From contig JACONL010000001.1 of the NCBI GenBank assembly GCA_014332745.1, forward strand, positions 154,687 through 218,686: a stretch of 64,000 bases of DNA, given 5' to 3'. Positions 17,572 through 26,504 of the stretch are shown here, piece after piece. Each line of letters begins with the position of its first letter. Position 1 is the stretch's first letter. The stretch comes from Alphaproteobacteria bacterium GM7ARS4. Lineage in GTDB: Bacteria; Pseudomonadota; Alphaproteobacteria; GM7ARS4. Below the pieces are notes generated by a model, which searched no databases, was not told the DNA's origin, and saw only the letters and a list, made by a program, of their open reading frames with translations. The position numbers and the translations under genes were made by a program.

Positions 17572-18365
17572 TGGACAAGCACCTCGAGGGCTTCAATGGT
17601 GAATTCTATCTCGAAAAACTCTCGCCTGAGGTAAGGGAACAGAATACCCACATAAAGATACAACATGAAGATGGCGATCCCGCTCTTGATAGAAAACGCC
17701 ACACTAAACACGTTGAGTTGCGTGGCAAAACGACTCACCAAAGCCAACGCAAATTCAGAGAGCATCATCGTCATGACGACAGGCGCAGCAATAAGAACCG
17801 CTAAACGCGCCAAAAAATCAAGACGCTCCAACATAAACAGCACCACAGAAAAGGTGATACGGGGAAAAACCGACTCCACAGGCCAAAAGCCATAGGATAT
17901 ATACAATGCCGACAATAAGATGAGAAGGCCGCCAGAGAGGATGAAATACATGATAAAGACATTGAGCATCATCATGCCAATGGGCGATGCCTGATTGCCA
18001 GAGAGAGGGTCATAGGAGCTGGCAATAGTCGCCCCCCTTTGATTGTCGATAAGAAAGCCAGACGCCTGCACAGCCCAAAATATCAAGGCTGAGCCAAAAC
18101 CCAATAACACCCCTAAGGCGACTTCTTTGATAATAAAGAACATGGTGGATATGTGACTCGTGAAACCAGCCTCATGGAACGTGGTATGGACATGGACAAT
18201 AATAGGACTCGATAAGGCGATGATGACAGCCGTGCGCATAGCGCCAGACACCCATTGCGGGGATAGCACAGGAAGAAACAAGAAAAAACCAATCATGCGC
18301 GCCGTGCCAAGCATGAGCGACTTCACGAAAGGCGCTAATTGTTCTATGCCTTCCAAATCAACCAT
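17568..18365 (-). CDS. sctT: Type III secretion export apparatus protein SctT
   Basis: This 265-residue polytopic inner-membrane protein of the SctT/FliR family helps build the SctRST export gate. About six hydrophobic segments are visible. The conserved cytoplasmic stretch DNQRGATIASSYDPLSGNQ (about residues 107-125), followed by SPIG, is characteristic of injectisome SctT. It lies between sctS (5 nt upstream) and sctU (4-nt overlap), so the genes are probably co-translated. Confidence 0.85.
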   Translation of the reverse strand: MVDLEGIEQLAPFVKSLMLGTARMIGFFLFLPVLSPQWVSGAMRTAVIIALSSPIIVHVHTTFHEAGFTSHISTMFFIIKEVALGVLLGFGSALIFWAVQASGFLIDNQRGATIASSYDPLSGNQASPIGMMMLNVFIMYFILSGGLLILLSALYISYGFWPVESVFPRITFSVVLFMLERLDFLARLAVLIAAPVVMTMMLSEFALALVSRFATQLNVFSVAFSIKSGIAIFMLYLYVGILFPYLRREFFEIEFTIEALEVLVQ

Positions 18366-18370
18366 GACAC

Positions 18371-18637
18371 CTATCGAATCTGCGCAATCATATAAAAGGC
18401 ATTCTGCGTAAATTGATATAATTCCTCGCCTACCGTCGACGATGTCACATAGATAGCAAAACTCACCGCAATCAATTTGATACCGAAAGCGAGCGTTTGC
18501 TCTTGAATTTGCGTCAAGGCTTGCAACAGGCTGACGATGATACCCACCAAGGCAGCAACGACAATGGGCGGAAGAGAAAGATACAAGACAAGCAACAACG
18601 CCACCGACATGTATTCAATGATGTAGTTGATACTCAT
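18371..18637 (-). CDS. sctS: Type III secretion export apparatus protein SctS
   Basis: The 88-residue protein has two membrane helices and the strongly conserved central loop VSLLQALTQIQEQTL, diagnostic for the SctS/FliQ family. It forms the lower part of the SctRST helical gate. Length is normal. The ribosome site AGAGAAAG lies 3 nt before the ATG and is the last of four tandem 14-nt units in the gap to sctR. Confidence 0.88.
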   Translation of the reverse strand: MSINYIIEYMSVALLLVLYLSLPPIVVAALVGIIVSLLQALTQIQEQTLAFGIKLIAVSFAIYVTSSTVGEELYQFTQNAFYMIAQIR

Positions 18638-18640
18638 GAG

Positions 18641-18696
18641 CTTTCTCTATGGGGCTTTCTCTATAGGGATTTCTCTATGGGGATGTCTCTATAGGA
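18641..18696 (-). repeat. Four tandem 14-nt repeats between sctR and sctS
   Basis: Four consecutive 14-nt units (18641-18654, 18655-18668, 18669-18682, 18683-18696) fill the whole sctR-sctS gap exactly, from one base after the sctR stop to just before the sctS start. On the coding strand each unit is close to CCCCATAGAGAAAG, so each carries a purine-rich ribosome-binding-like core. The units differ from each other at one to three positions. Confidence 0.8.
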
Positions 18697-19344
18697 CTAC
18701 ACGCCGTATGTAAGAATGAGGCTACGCGCCAATTGCGACCAGCCATCCACGACAACGAAGAGAAACAGCTTCAAGGGGAGAGAGATGGTGAGAGGCGACA
18801 CCATCATCATGCCCATGGCAAGCAACAAGTTAGAGACGATCAAGTCGATAACGATAAAAGGAAGATAGAGCAAAAAGCCTATCTCGAAGGCGGACGTCAA
18901 TTCGCTTATCATAAAGGCGGGAATAAGAGTCGCAAAACTATCCTCTGGGAGAGACTCTGCCATCTCTGGCGGCCAGATTCTCTTTATGGTCTCTAAGAAA
19001 AAGCGGTGCTCTTCCTTATGGGTATGCTCTGCCAAAAACCCTTTGAGAGGCTGTGCGATGTCGGTGACGCTATGGTATGAACTCTGCAATGTGCTAAAGT
19101 CCTTGCCCGGGGCGCGCTCTGCCATAGCGCTCAATGTCGGCGCCATAATGTAGAGGGTCAGTATTAAAGCAAGGCCATAGAGCGCCATATTTGGCGGTAT
19201 CTGTTGCACGCCTAAGGCATTCCGCACAAGAGCAAGCACAATGGCAATTTTGACAAAGGATGTCGTCATGAGAACGGCGATGGGTATCAACGATACCAAC
19301 GACAAAAGGAGGAGGATATTCGTTGTCTGGGGGAGGTCTGTCAT
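18697..19344 (-). CDS. sctR: Type III secretion export apparatus protein SctR
   Basis: The 215-residue membrane protein of the SctR/FliP family is the core of the export gate. Its motifs are near-canonical: SFVKIAIVLALVRNALGVQ (about 27-45), QIPPNMALYGLALILT, and the C-terminal LLYLPFIVIDLIVSN-LLAMGMMMVSP. It lacks the long cleaved N-terminus of flagellar FliP, which supports an injectisome origin. The start overlaps the sctQ stop as ATGA. Confidence 0.9.
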   Translation of the reverse strand: MTDLPQTTNILLLLSLVSLIPIAVLMTTSFVKIAIVLALVRNALGVQQIPPNMALYGLALILTLYIMAPTLSAMAERAPGKDFSTLQSSYHSVTDIAQPLKGFLAEHTHKEEHRFFLETIKRIWPPEMAESLPEDSFATLIPAFMISELTSAFEIGFLLYLPFIVIDLIVSNLLLAMGMMMVSPLTISLPLKLFLFVVVDGWSQLARSLILTYGV

Positions 19345-19859
19345 CTCACCAATTTTGTAATCTCAACAATGAGTTCCTTGTCCTTCGCGCCGAGCTCTTG
19401 AGGAGAAAGGAGTTTCGCTTCCGCCATCGCAACACCCATACTCAAAAGTGTCATATGCTGTGTGGCATCACGGGGAATGGTGAAACGTTTGCCTACGGCC
19501 AATGTTTGTATCTCGCCTACCGTTGTCTCCCAACGCGCTAACTCGAAACGAACATCCACATCGAGCGCATGGAGAGTCTCTGTGGGGATAAGGGGCGCGC
19601 TCTCGTCATCCGTGCCTTGTCCTGTATCCACGACATCCATAGCTTGGGCAGGGGCCTGAGCAGGGGCTTGGGCGGGGGCTTGTTGGGCGGGGGCCTGTTG
19701 GGCAAGCGCCTCTCCTTCTGTGTCATTGGGCGTCTCTTCGTCTGTTGCGCTGGGCGTCTCTCCTTCTGTGATGGTGGCAGGAGGGTCTTGCGCTGGCATG
19801 GTCTCGGTATCAACAGGCATGTCTGATGATGCATGGGGAGGGTTTGACGGGTCGCGCAT
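19341..19859 (-). CDS. sctQ: Type III secretion cytoplasmic ring protein SctQ (short, SpoA domain)
   Basis: The C-terminal 80 residues form a SpoA (SctQ/FliN) domain: LDVDVRFELARWETTVGEIQ, then VGKRFTIP and GVAMAEAKLLS. The N-terminal 90 residues are low complexity, with Thr/Glu/Pro stretches and a run of QQAPAQAP repeats. At 172 residues it is much shorter than full SctQ (about 300), so it resembles FliN or the internally translated SctQ-C form. It is the first gene of the visible cluster and overlaps sctR by 4 nt. No good ribosome site precedes 19859, and Met14 is an alternative start. It would sit in the cytoplasmic sorting platform. Confidence 0.72.
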   Translation of the reverse strand: MRDPSNPPHASSDMPVDTETMPAQDPPATITEGETPSATDEETPNDTEGEALAQQAPAQQAPAQAPAQAPAQAMDVVDTGQGTDDESAPLIPTETLHALDVDVRFELARWETTVGEIQTLAVGKRFTIPRDATQHMTLLSMGVAMAEAKLLSPQELGAKDKELIVEITKLVR

Positions 19860-19906
19860 AGGGATAAGGATACCATTGCCTGAAATTCATCCTTCGACAC
19901 CGAAGA

Positions 19907-19945
19907 GCCATGAAGGGTCGCCATAAAGGGTCGCCATGAAGGTTC
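19907..19945 (-). repeat. Three tandem 13-nt repeats upstream of sctQ
   Basis: Units at 19907-19919, 19920-19932 and 19933-19945 each read close to GCCATGAAGGGTC on the plus strand. They lie in the 159-nt gap between nadK and sctQ, about 50 nt before the sctQ start. Nothing else clear is seen in this gap. Confidence 0.7.
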
Positions 19946-20018
19946 TATGTCTTCTTTACGTGTCGCCTTTAGCCCTTTTGTCCCTCTTTTGTCGTTATGA
20001 CGCTGGTGAGGCGCTTCT

Positions 20019-20807
20019 TTAGAAGACGAATTGCTCGGCAATGATACGGCGCGCCAATTCTTGGCCTGGGTCAAAGAGGAGTGTTTTTACAATATCGCAA
20101 CGTTCCTCGATGGTCGTTGTGACGACATCGCGGATTTCCGCATGGTCAGCCACACAGCTCACGGGTCGTCTTTCACTCTCGAGAATATCGAAACGGATGG
20201 TCGCATAACGAGGAATGAGCGCCCCATGCCAACGTCGAGGACGAAAGACGCTGATAGGCGTGATAGACAAAACGGCCGCATCCAACGGAATGATAGGGCC
20301 TTTAGCAGAGAAGTTATAGGCTGTGCTACCAGCAGGCGTCGCCACCAACACACCATCACATATGAGTTCCGAGAGACAAACCACGCCATCGATGCTGAGA
20401 CAAATACGCGCTGTTTGCCTTAATTCGCGCAAAAGAGAGACTTCATTGATGGCAAGGGCGTCATGGTTTTTGCCATCAATGGTCGTACAGCGCATATGGA
20501 GGGGATGGAGTTGGGTTGGCTTGGCCTGTTGCACACGCTGTGGCAGGTCGTCCATGACGAAGGGATTCATTAAGAATCCTTCCTTACCACAATTCATGCC
20601 ATAGAGGGGACAATCCGACTCCATATGGTGATGGAGAGCGCGCAACATCGCGCCATCACCACCAAGGACAACGATGACATCACAGGAAGACGGCTCGTTC
20701 TGACCATAGTGGGCGATAAGAAGACGCTGTGCCTCTCGAGCGGCTGGACTCACCCCCGCCACAAAATGTAACGTCGGAAGACTCGACATCATCTCCCATC
20801 GAGACAT
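20019..20807 (-). CDS. nadK: NAD kinase
   Basis: This 262-residue enzyme phosphorylates NAD+ to NADP+. The catalytic GGDG motif is in VVLGGDGAMLRAL (about residues 48-51), followed by GMNCGKEGFLMN, where GxxGFL is the usual family pattern. The conserved NEVSLLRE and the stretch DGVLVATPAGSTAYNFSAKGPI are near-identical in all NadK proteins. It lies 22 nt after moaA on the same strand and may be co-transcribed with it. Confidence 0.92.
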   Translation of the reverse strand: MSRWEMMSSLPTLHFVAGVSPAAREAQRLLIAHYGQNEPSSCDVIVVLGGDGAMLRALHHHMESDCPLYGMNCGKEGFLMNPFVMDDLPQRVQQAKPTQLHPLHMRCTTIDGKNHDALAINEVSLLRELRQTARICLSIDGVVCLSELICDGVLVATPAGSTAYNFSAKGPIIPLDAAVLSITPISVFRPRRWHGALIPRYATIRFDILESERRPVSCVADHAEIRDVVTTTIEERCDIVKTLLFDPGQELARRIIAEQFVF

Positions 20808-20829
20808 CGTGTGAGTCCGTGTGACATCG

Positions 20830-21864
20830 CTACCCTCCCGTCACATTCATATGACGGGTCAGCGTCGCATGGGATTTTTGCATATGGGCGACAAAGTCAT
20901 GCTGTGATGGCTTACGGGCGATAGCGCCTTGAATGGCATGGACGAGCGCCGTATCATCGTCAGGGGGGCTGGCGCGAAGCACATCTCTGAGGGAGGCATG
21001 GTCTTCATGGGCAAGACACATATAGAGCTTGCCTGTGCATGTGAGGCGCACGCGATTGCATGTGTCACAAAAATGATGGCTGAGAGGCGTGATAAACCCC
21101 ACATGAATCCCCGCATCGGGAAGCCAATAGCGGCGAGCAGGCCCTTGAAGCGCAGGGGCGACACACGCTTGAGCAGGCTGTAGACGCCAATGTTTCTCAA
21201 CAGAATCATAGAGAGAGTCCAGCGAGACAAATTGCTCATGGCGAGAAGACGCCACCTCACCCATCGGCATCACTTCTATGAAGGTGAGGTCATATCCCCT
21301 CTCGGCGCACCAACGAATCATGGCATCACTCTCATGGTCGTTGATACCACGCAACGCCACGACATTAATCTTTATCGCTAAACCGCATGCCGCCGCCTCG
21401 TCAATGTTCGATATGACATGGTGGACATCACCCCCCCTCGTCAATTGACGAAAGCGGACGGGGTTGAGGGTGTCAAGGGACACATTAACGCGCCTCACAC
21501 CACAGCCATAGAGATCTTTGGCATAACGTCCCAGTTGCGTGCCATTGGTCGTGAGCGTGAGCTCTTGTAACGGCATGGACGCTAAGGCGCGAAACAGCGC
21601 CATAATCCCTCGCCTCACCAATGGCTCGCCACCAGTGATACGCACCTTTTTCAAGCCTAACCCCACGAAGACACGACACAGACGAGAGAGTTCCTCTAAC
21701 GTCAAAAGCTCCTTCTTTGGCAGGAACGTCATGGACTCGCTCATGCAATAGAGACAACGCAAGTCACATCGGTCCGTCACCGACACGCGCATATAGGTGA
21801 TGGCACGCCCAAGAGGGTCTATCAATGATGGCTGACGGGGGGTAGAAGGCAAGGAATGCGCCAT
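20830..21864 (-). CDS. moaA: GTP 3',8-cyclase MoaA (molybdopterin biosynthesis)
   Basis: MoaA is a radical SAM enzyme that makes the first intermediate of molybdenum cofactor synthesis from GTP. The SAM cluster is C33-x3-C37-x2-C40 (CDLRCLYC). ITGGEPLVRRGI follows, and the second cluster ligands are in CDTCNRVRLTCTGKLYMC. The protein ends in Gly-Gly, as functional MoaA proteins do. AGGAGA sits 8 nt before the ATG. No other mo genes are in the window. Confidence 0.93.
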   Translation of the reverse strand: MAHSLPSTPRQPSLIDPLGRAITYMRVSVTDRCDLRCLYCMSESMTFLPKKELLTLEELSRLCRVFVGLGLKKVRITGGEPLVRRGIMALFRALASMPLQELTLTTNGTQLGRYAKDLYGCGVRRVNVSLDTLNPVRFRQLTRGGDVHHVISNIDEAAACGLAIKINVVALRGINDHESDAMIRWCAERGYDLTFIEVMPMGEVASSRHEQFVSLDSLYDSVEKHWRLQPAQACVAPALQGPARRYWLPDAGIHVGFITPLSHHFCDTCNRVRLTCTGKLYMCLAHEDHASLRDVLRASPPDDDTALVHAIQGAIARKPSQHDFVAHMQKSHATLTRHMNVTGG

Positions 21865-21905
21865 GATGTGCTTCTCCTATCGTCTCTGTATGCTATGTGC
21901 GAGAG

Positions 21906-21990
21906 TGCGGACGGCGAGACTCGAACTCGCATGCCGAAAACTCAGCGAGGGATTTTAAGTCCCTTGTGTCTACCATTCCACCACGTCCGC
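21906..21990 (-). tRNA. tRNA-Leu (TAA)
   Basis: This is an 85-nt class II tRNA with a long variable arm. The acceptor GCGGACG pairs with CGTCCGC, the anticodon loop is ACTTAAAAT with anticodon TAA, and the T-loop is GTTCGAG. CCA is not encoded. Confidence 0.95.
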
Positions 21991-22059
21991 TCGCCATAGA
22001 CACCCTCACAATACACATTTTCGACATAGCATGCAGGACACATATCGACCGCCAGTCCC

Positions 22060-22275
22060 TCACAGAGCATAACGTGGTTCATGGGGTGATGTCGTTGTCT
22101 GAACACCACTCAACAGAGCATAAAGAAAAGCGCACACCCCCGCAATAACGCACCATATCATGACATAGCGGAGAATATCCCCTCGAGGCATAGACGTGAT
22201 GAACGACATGCCACGTAGCACCAGAGCTAACAGGATGAGCATATACAGCAAATATCCTATGCTCTCGCCACCCAT
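22060..22275 (-). CDS. Small membrane protein, unknown
   Basis: The 71-residue protein has two hydrophobic helices (about residues 5-28 and 36-58) with PRGD between them. The pattern resembles the membrane anchor found at the N-terminus of alphaproteobacterial TIGR02281-type aspartic proteases, but no protease domain follows. GAGGAG lies 8 nt before the ATG, which supports translation. It sits between tRNA-Leu and tRNA-Ala. No function can be assigned. Confidence 0.5.
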   Translation of the reverse strand: MGGESIGYLLYMLILLALVLRGMSFITSMPRGDILRYVMIWCVIAGVCAFLYALLSGVQTTTSPHEPRYAL

Positions 22276-22316
22276 AAGTCATTCTCCTCGACGTTGCCTC
22301 TCCCATGATAAGAGTG

Positions 22317-22389
<73 letters not shown>

Positions 22390-22490
22390 TCGATAAGACA
22401 TAGCCTCACCCATGCCACTCGCTCTATATATGCATACTGTTAAGAAAAAAGATAGTATCTTATGGACGCTACGTCCACCATGTCGTCCCC

Positions 22491-23915
22491 ATGACGTCCC
22501 ATAGATTGATGAAAGACACCCTTTATGCTCGCCCATACCATAGCGCATGCCTGCCTTCGGGCCAGCATTGTGCTGGCACAATACGTGTGCCAAGCGATAA
22601 ATCTCTGTCCCATCGGGCGTTGATCATCGCCTCCATGGCATGGGGACGTTCATCTATCGACAATCTGCTCGAGAGTGACGATGTTTTTGCAACCCTGAAC
22701 GCCTTGCGCGCGCTGGGCGTGCGTATCGAGAAAGATGACGCTCAGAACAGCGCCTCCCGCTGGCATGTGTACGGGGAAGGTGGCTATTTTATGACACCCG
22801 CTGAGCCTCTCTTCATGGGGAATGCTGGCACGGCAACGCGTCTCTTAGCGGGGGTTGTGTCGAGTCAAGCCATTGTCGTGACCTTCGAAGGCGACAATTC
22901 CCTGAGCCAACGTCCTATGGAGCGTATCAGCGTCCCCCTCTCGCAGTCGGGAGCATCCTTCACATTGCGGGACGGACGCTACCTTCCGATGACGGTGCGT
23001 GGCACAACACCCGCCCTCGCATGCCAATGGGCGTCGCCCATATCGTCGGCGCAAGTGAAATCGGCCCTCCTCCTCGCTGGCATGAAAGCCATTGGTCTCA
23101 CGCACATCACAGAGCCATCTCCATCCCGAGACCATACAGAACATATGCTTCGCCATTTCGGCGCGTCCGTCCTCAGCACAACCGACAAAGATAAGGGTAT
23201 TCCCATGGTCTCTATGGCATCACAACAGCGCCTCGAGGCGCGCGCCCTCGATATACCAGCAGACCCAAGTAGCGCCGCCTTCCTCGCCGCCGCCCATCTC
23301 ATTGTCCATCGACACACGCCAAACGCCCCGCCCATGAGTCTCCGTGATGTCCTTCTCAACCCACATCGTATAGGCTTCTTTCGCGCCATTCACAGAATGG
23401 GAGCGCACGTAACTTATCACGACACACGCACCACATGCGGTGAGACAATAGGCACTCTCCACATCACATCACGCCCCCTACACGCCATCGAGACATCCCC
23501 CGACGACACCGCCTCTATGATCGACGAATACCCCATCCTTGCCATTCTCGCCGCCTACGCCCAAGGCATCAGCCGATTTCGAGGACTCAACGAGCTCCGC
23601 ATGAAAGAAAGCGACCGCCTCTATGCCCTCTATCAAGGCTTGACTCAATGTGGAACGCAAGCCTCCATCGAAGGCGACGACTTAATCGTCCATGGACAAC
23701 ATACAACCGACAACAAGGACAAAACAGAGAACACACCCATCCTCTTATCCAGTCAAGGCGACCACCGTATCGCGATGGCATTCCTCATCTATGCCTTAGG
23801 CGGACATACCCAACGCGCCATCGGTATCACCAATGCCTCCACCATCAACAGCAGTTTCCCTCACTTCCAAGACACGATGGCTCAACTCAGCGTGCCCATA
23901 ACCCCGTACCCATAA
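22491..23915 (+). CDS. aroA: 3-phosphoshikimate 1-carboxyvinyltransferase (EPSP synthase)
   Basis: The enzyme joins phosphoenolpyruvate to shikimate-3-phosphate, the sixth step of the shikimate pathway. Conserved segments are GTIRVPSDKSLSHRAL near the start, GNAGTATRLLAG (phosphoenolpyruvate loop), SAQVKSALLLAG, and LNELRMKESDRL near the end. At 474 residues it is slightly long; the extra length lies in an N-terminal 25-residue extension. ATG 22509 is an alternative start and neither has a strong ribosome site. First gene of aroA-cmk-rpsA-sppA. Confidence 0.92.
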   Translation: MTSHRLMKDTLYARPYHSACLPSGQHCAGTIRVPSDKSLSHRALIIASMAWGRSSIDNLLESDDVFATLNALRALGVRIEKDDAQNSASRWHVYGEGGYFMTPAEPLFMGNAGTATRLLAGVVSSQAIVVTFEGDNSLSQRPMERISVPLSQSGASFTLRDGRYLPMTVRGTTPALACQWASPISSAQVKSALLLAGMKAIGLTHITEPSPSRDHTEHMLRHFGASVLSTTDKDKGIPMVSMASQQRLEARALDIPADPSSAAFLAAAHLIVHRHTPNAPPMSLRDVLLNPHRIGFFRAIHRMGAHVTYHDTRTTCGETIGTLHITSRPLHAIETSPDDTASMIDEYPILAILAAYAQGISRFRGLNELRMKESDRLYALYQGLTQCGTQASIEGDDLIVHGQHTTDNKDKTENTPILLSSQGDHRIAMAFLIYALGGHTQRAIGITNASTINSSFPHFQDTMAQLSVPITPYP

Positions 23916-23972
23916 CCTCATGTCCCTGACACACAACCAAGAACACCTCTAGAAACACCCTCTAGACATACC

Positions 23973-24650
23973 ATGAACAGCCATCAGAATACGATCATGA
24001 TTGCCATCGATGGGCCCGCTGGCAGCGGCAAAGGCGTCCTCGCCCGCCATCTCGCCGCCCATTATCGCCTACAATGGATTGATAGCGGTCTTATGTATCG
24101 CGCCATTGCTATTCAGTTAGGGAATCGATGCTGGACATCACTCACAGCCGATGAACAGCGCCATATCATTGCGCCCTTGCGCGCCGCTGGCGCGCCCTCA
24201 GAGTCCCACCCCGCCATACGCCATGAAAGCACCGCGCAAAAAGCATCCATGATCGCCCAAACAGCGGCGCTACGCACGGCACTGCTTCCCATACAAAGAG
24301 CGCGCGCCAACAACCCGCCCGCCCCCTTACGAGGAAGCGTCATGGATGGACGCGATATTGGCACAGACGTCTTGCCCCATACACCCTATAAAATATATCT
24401 CACCGCATCCCTTGCCATACGCGCCAAAAGACGCTACAAAGAGTTGCACAATGTCTCAAAAACGACTAGGATGGACGATGTCATGGATGATATGTCCCGC
24501 CGAGACGCATGGGATCGAGAGCGCCCCGTTGCTCCTCTACGCAAGGCAAAGGATGCGCTGACGATCGACTCCACGCATATGGACGAGGAAGAAACATGGC
24601 AGACGGCATGTCGCCTCCTCAAGACAAGAGGTCTCGAGAGAACGCCGTGA
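23973..24650 (+). CDS. cmk: Cytidylate kinase
   Basis: CMP/dCMP kinase of 225 residues. The P-loop is GPAGSGKG (about residues 14-21). IDSGLMYRAIA, the substrate site MDGRDIGTDVLP, and RRYKELH with the following lid region are all in the family order. It sits in its conserved place between aroA and rpsA, 57 nt after aroA. Confidence 0.93.
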   Translation: MNSHQNTIMIAIDGPAGSGKGVLARHLAAHYRLQWIDSGLMYRAIAIQLGNRCWTSLTADEQRHIIAPLRAAGAPSESHPAIRHESTAQKASMIAQTAALRTALLPIQRARANNPPAPLRGSVMDGRDIGTDVLPHTPYKIYLTASLAIRAKRRYKELHNVSKTTRMDDVMDDMSRRDAWDRERPVAPLRKAKDALTIDSTHMDEEETWQTACRLLKTRGLERTP

Positions 24651-24728
24651 GGAGCGAGGCATGAGACTCATGACGGGAAGTCGTGAGGAGACATTGACGC
24701 CAACGGATGAAAAAAGAGGTCAAAAGAC

Positions 24729-26471
24729 GTGGCAGAAGAAAGTTTCGCGCAGCTCTATAAAGAGTCTCAGCATGTCCAAGCACAAAATGTGCGTGTCATG
24801 GGGAAAGTTGTCTCCATAGAAAACGGACAAGTCTTGGTGGATGTGGGATTGAAGTCAGAAGGATATATCAAATTTCAAGAATTTGAAGATGAAGGATATA
24901 CATCCATCGCCCCGGGCGATGAAGTCGAGGTCTATGTGGAGTATCTTGAGAATAAATATGGTGAGACAACCCTCAGCCGCCAACGTGTCCTACGCGAGAA
25001 GGCATGGGAAGAAATAGAAGAGATTTATGCCAATGAAAGGGAAGTCAAAGGCGACATCATACGCCAAGTGCGCGGAGGGTTCATTGTCAAAATCAAAGGA
25101 TTGTCGGCATTCCTGCCGGGCTCACAAGTGGGCCTCTATCCTGTGGATAATGCCGATGACCTGTTAGAGACAAGACATTCCTTTATCATCCTCAAAATCG
25201 ATAAGAAGCACGATAATATGGTTGTCTCGAGACGCGCCATCTTGGAAAAAGAACGCAGTAAGGCGCGGGACGAACTCTTCTCTACCCTCAAAGAAGGACA
25301 AATCCTCACAGGCACGATCAAAAACATTACCGATTATGGCGCTTTCATCGACTTAGGGGGAAGCGATGGCCTCATGCACATGACAGACATCGCATGGAAA
25401 CGCATACGCCATCCATCAGATGTCCTCAAAATAGGCGAAAAAATCAAAGTCAAAGTCATACGTTTCATCCCCGAGAGCAGGCGTATCAGCCTCAGCATGA
25501 AACATCTCACAGAAGACCCATGGGAGCGAGTCGAGGAAAAATACCCCATCAAAAGCCAAGTGCAAGGACAAGTGACGAAAATTACCCATTATGGCGCTTT
25601 CACCCAATTAGAGGAAGGAATAGAGGGATTGGTGCATATTTCAGAAATGACATGGGCAAAGCACGACATCCAACCACAACAACTCCTCAAGGAAGGCGAC
25701 ATGATCGACGTCAAAGTCATCAATATCGACAGAGAAAAAAGACGTATCAGCCTCAGCCGTCGGGAATGCATCCCTAAACCTTGGGATAGGTTTATAAAAA
25801 ATCATAACGTCGGCGACGTCATTGAGGGACGCATACGCAATATCGCCTCTGACATCGGACTCTTCGTCTCCATCGATGACACCATCGATGGACTCGTCCA
25901 CATATCCGCTCTCTCATGGAACACCGACGGCAAAGACGCCATTAAAAATTATCGAGAGGGCGACACCGTCAAAGCAAAAATTATCGATATCAATGGCAAA
26001 AAAGAGCATGTCTCACTGAGTATCAGAGAGCTGGAAGATGACCCGACCCTTGTCGCCATAGAAAAAACCAAGAAAGATGACGTCGTCACATGTGTCATCC
26101 AAGCCATTGACGACAACGACATAACCGTCCTCGTCCATGGTATCCTCAAAGGGACAATCCAAAAGCGCGAAGTCACCCTAGACGAAAAACAGAAAAGTCT
26201 CTCGCACTATAACGTTGACGATACCATCGATGCCGTCGTCACAGGGATCAATAGCAAGAAAAAGACTTTGCAACTCTCCATCAAAAAACTGGAAGAGAAG
26301 AAAGAACAAGAAGACCTAGAAATTTATGGCACCGTCACAACCCATACGAAGAAGGAAAATCTCTTTGCCAAAGCCCTTGCAAAAGCCCAAAAAGCAAGCG
26401 CCAAGACCGACAGCGACACAAAAGACGACACAGGGGACGACACACCCAAACAAGAGACGCCTTCATCCTAA
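24729..26471 (+). CDS. rpsA: 30S ribosomal protein S1
   Basis: This is a 580-residue protein with six S1 (OB-fold) domains starting at about residues 20, 105, 195, 280, 365 and 450. The central four carry the usual GxVxxIxxYGAFxxL pattern, for example KNITDYGAFIDLGGSDGLMH and KITHYGAFTQLEEGIEGLVH. S1 recruits mRNA to the small subunit. The start is GTG with AGAGGT 9 nt upstream. The last 40 residues are charged low complexity. Confidence 0.95.
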   Translation: MAEESFAQLYKESQHVQAQNVRVMGKVVSIENGQVLVDVGLKSEGYIKFQEFEDEGYTSIAPGDEVEVYVEYLENKYGETTLSRQRVLREKAWEEIEEIYANEREVKGDIIRQVRGGFIVKIKGLSAFLPGSQVGLYPVDNADDLLETRHSFIILKIDKKHDNMVVSRRAILEKERSKARDELFSTLKEGQILTGTIKNITDYGAFIDLGGSDGLMHMTDIAWKRIRHPSDVLKIGEKIKVKVIRFIPESRRISLSMKHLTEDPWERVEEKYPIKSQVQGQVTKITHYGAFTQLEEGIEGLVHISEMTWAKHDIQPQQLLKEGDMIDVKVINIDREKRRISLSRRECIPKPWDRFIKNHNVGDVIEGRIRNIASDIGLFVSIDDTIDGLVHISALSWNTDGKDAIKNYREGDTVKAKIIDINGKKEHVSLSIRELEDDPTLVAIEKTKKDDVVTCVIQAIDDNDITVLVHGILKGTIQKREVTLDEKQKSLSHYNVDDTIDAVVTGINSKKKTLQLSIKKLEEKKEQEDLEIYGTVTTHTKKENLFAKALAKAQKASAKTDSDTKDDTGDDTPKQETPSS

Positions 26472-26504
26472 CAGAATCGCCAAAAAGAGAGCGCGCAAAG
26501 ACTC

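Noticed and set aside
16504-19859. Flagellar fliN-fliP-fliQ-fliR-flhB
   Set aside because: The homologues are related, but a short SctR, the SctT DNQRG segment and the SctU signature favour an injectisome, and no flagellar genes are near.
19538-20074. A 178-codon ORF overlapping sctQ that might be its missing N-terminus
   Set aside because: It is in another frame, has no SpoA or SctQ-like pattern and reads through the Pro/Gln repeat in a shifted frame.
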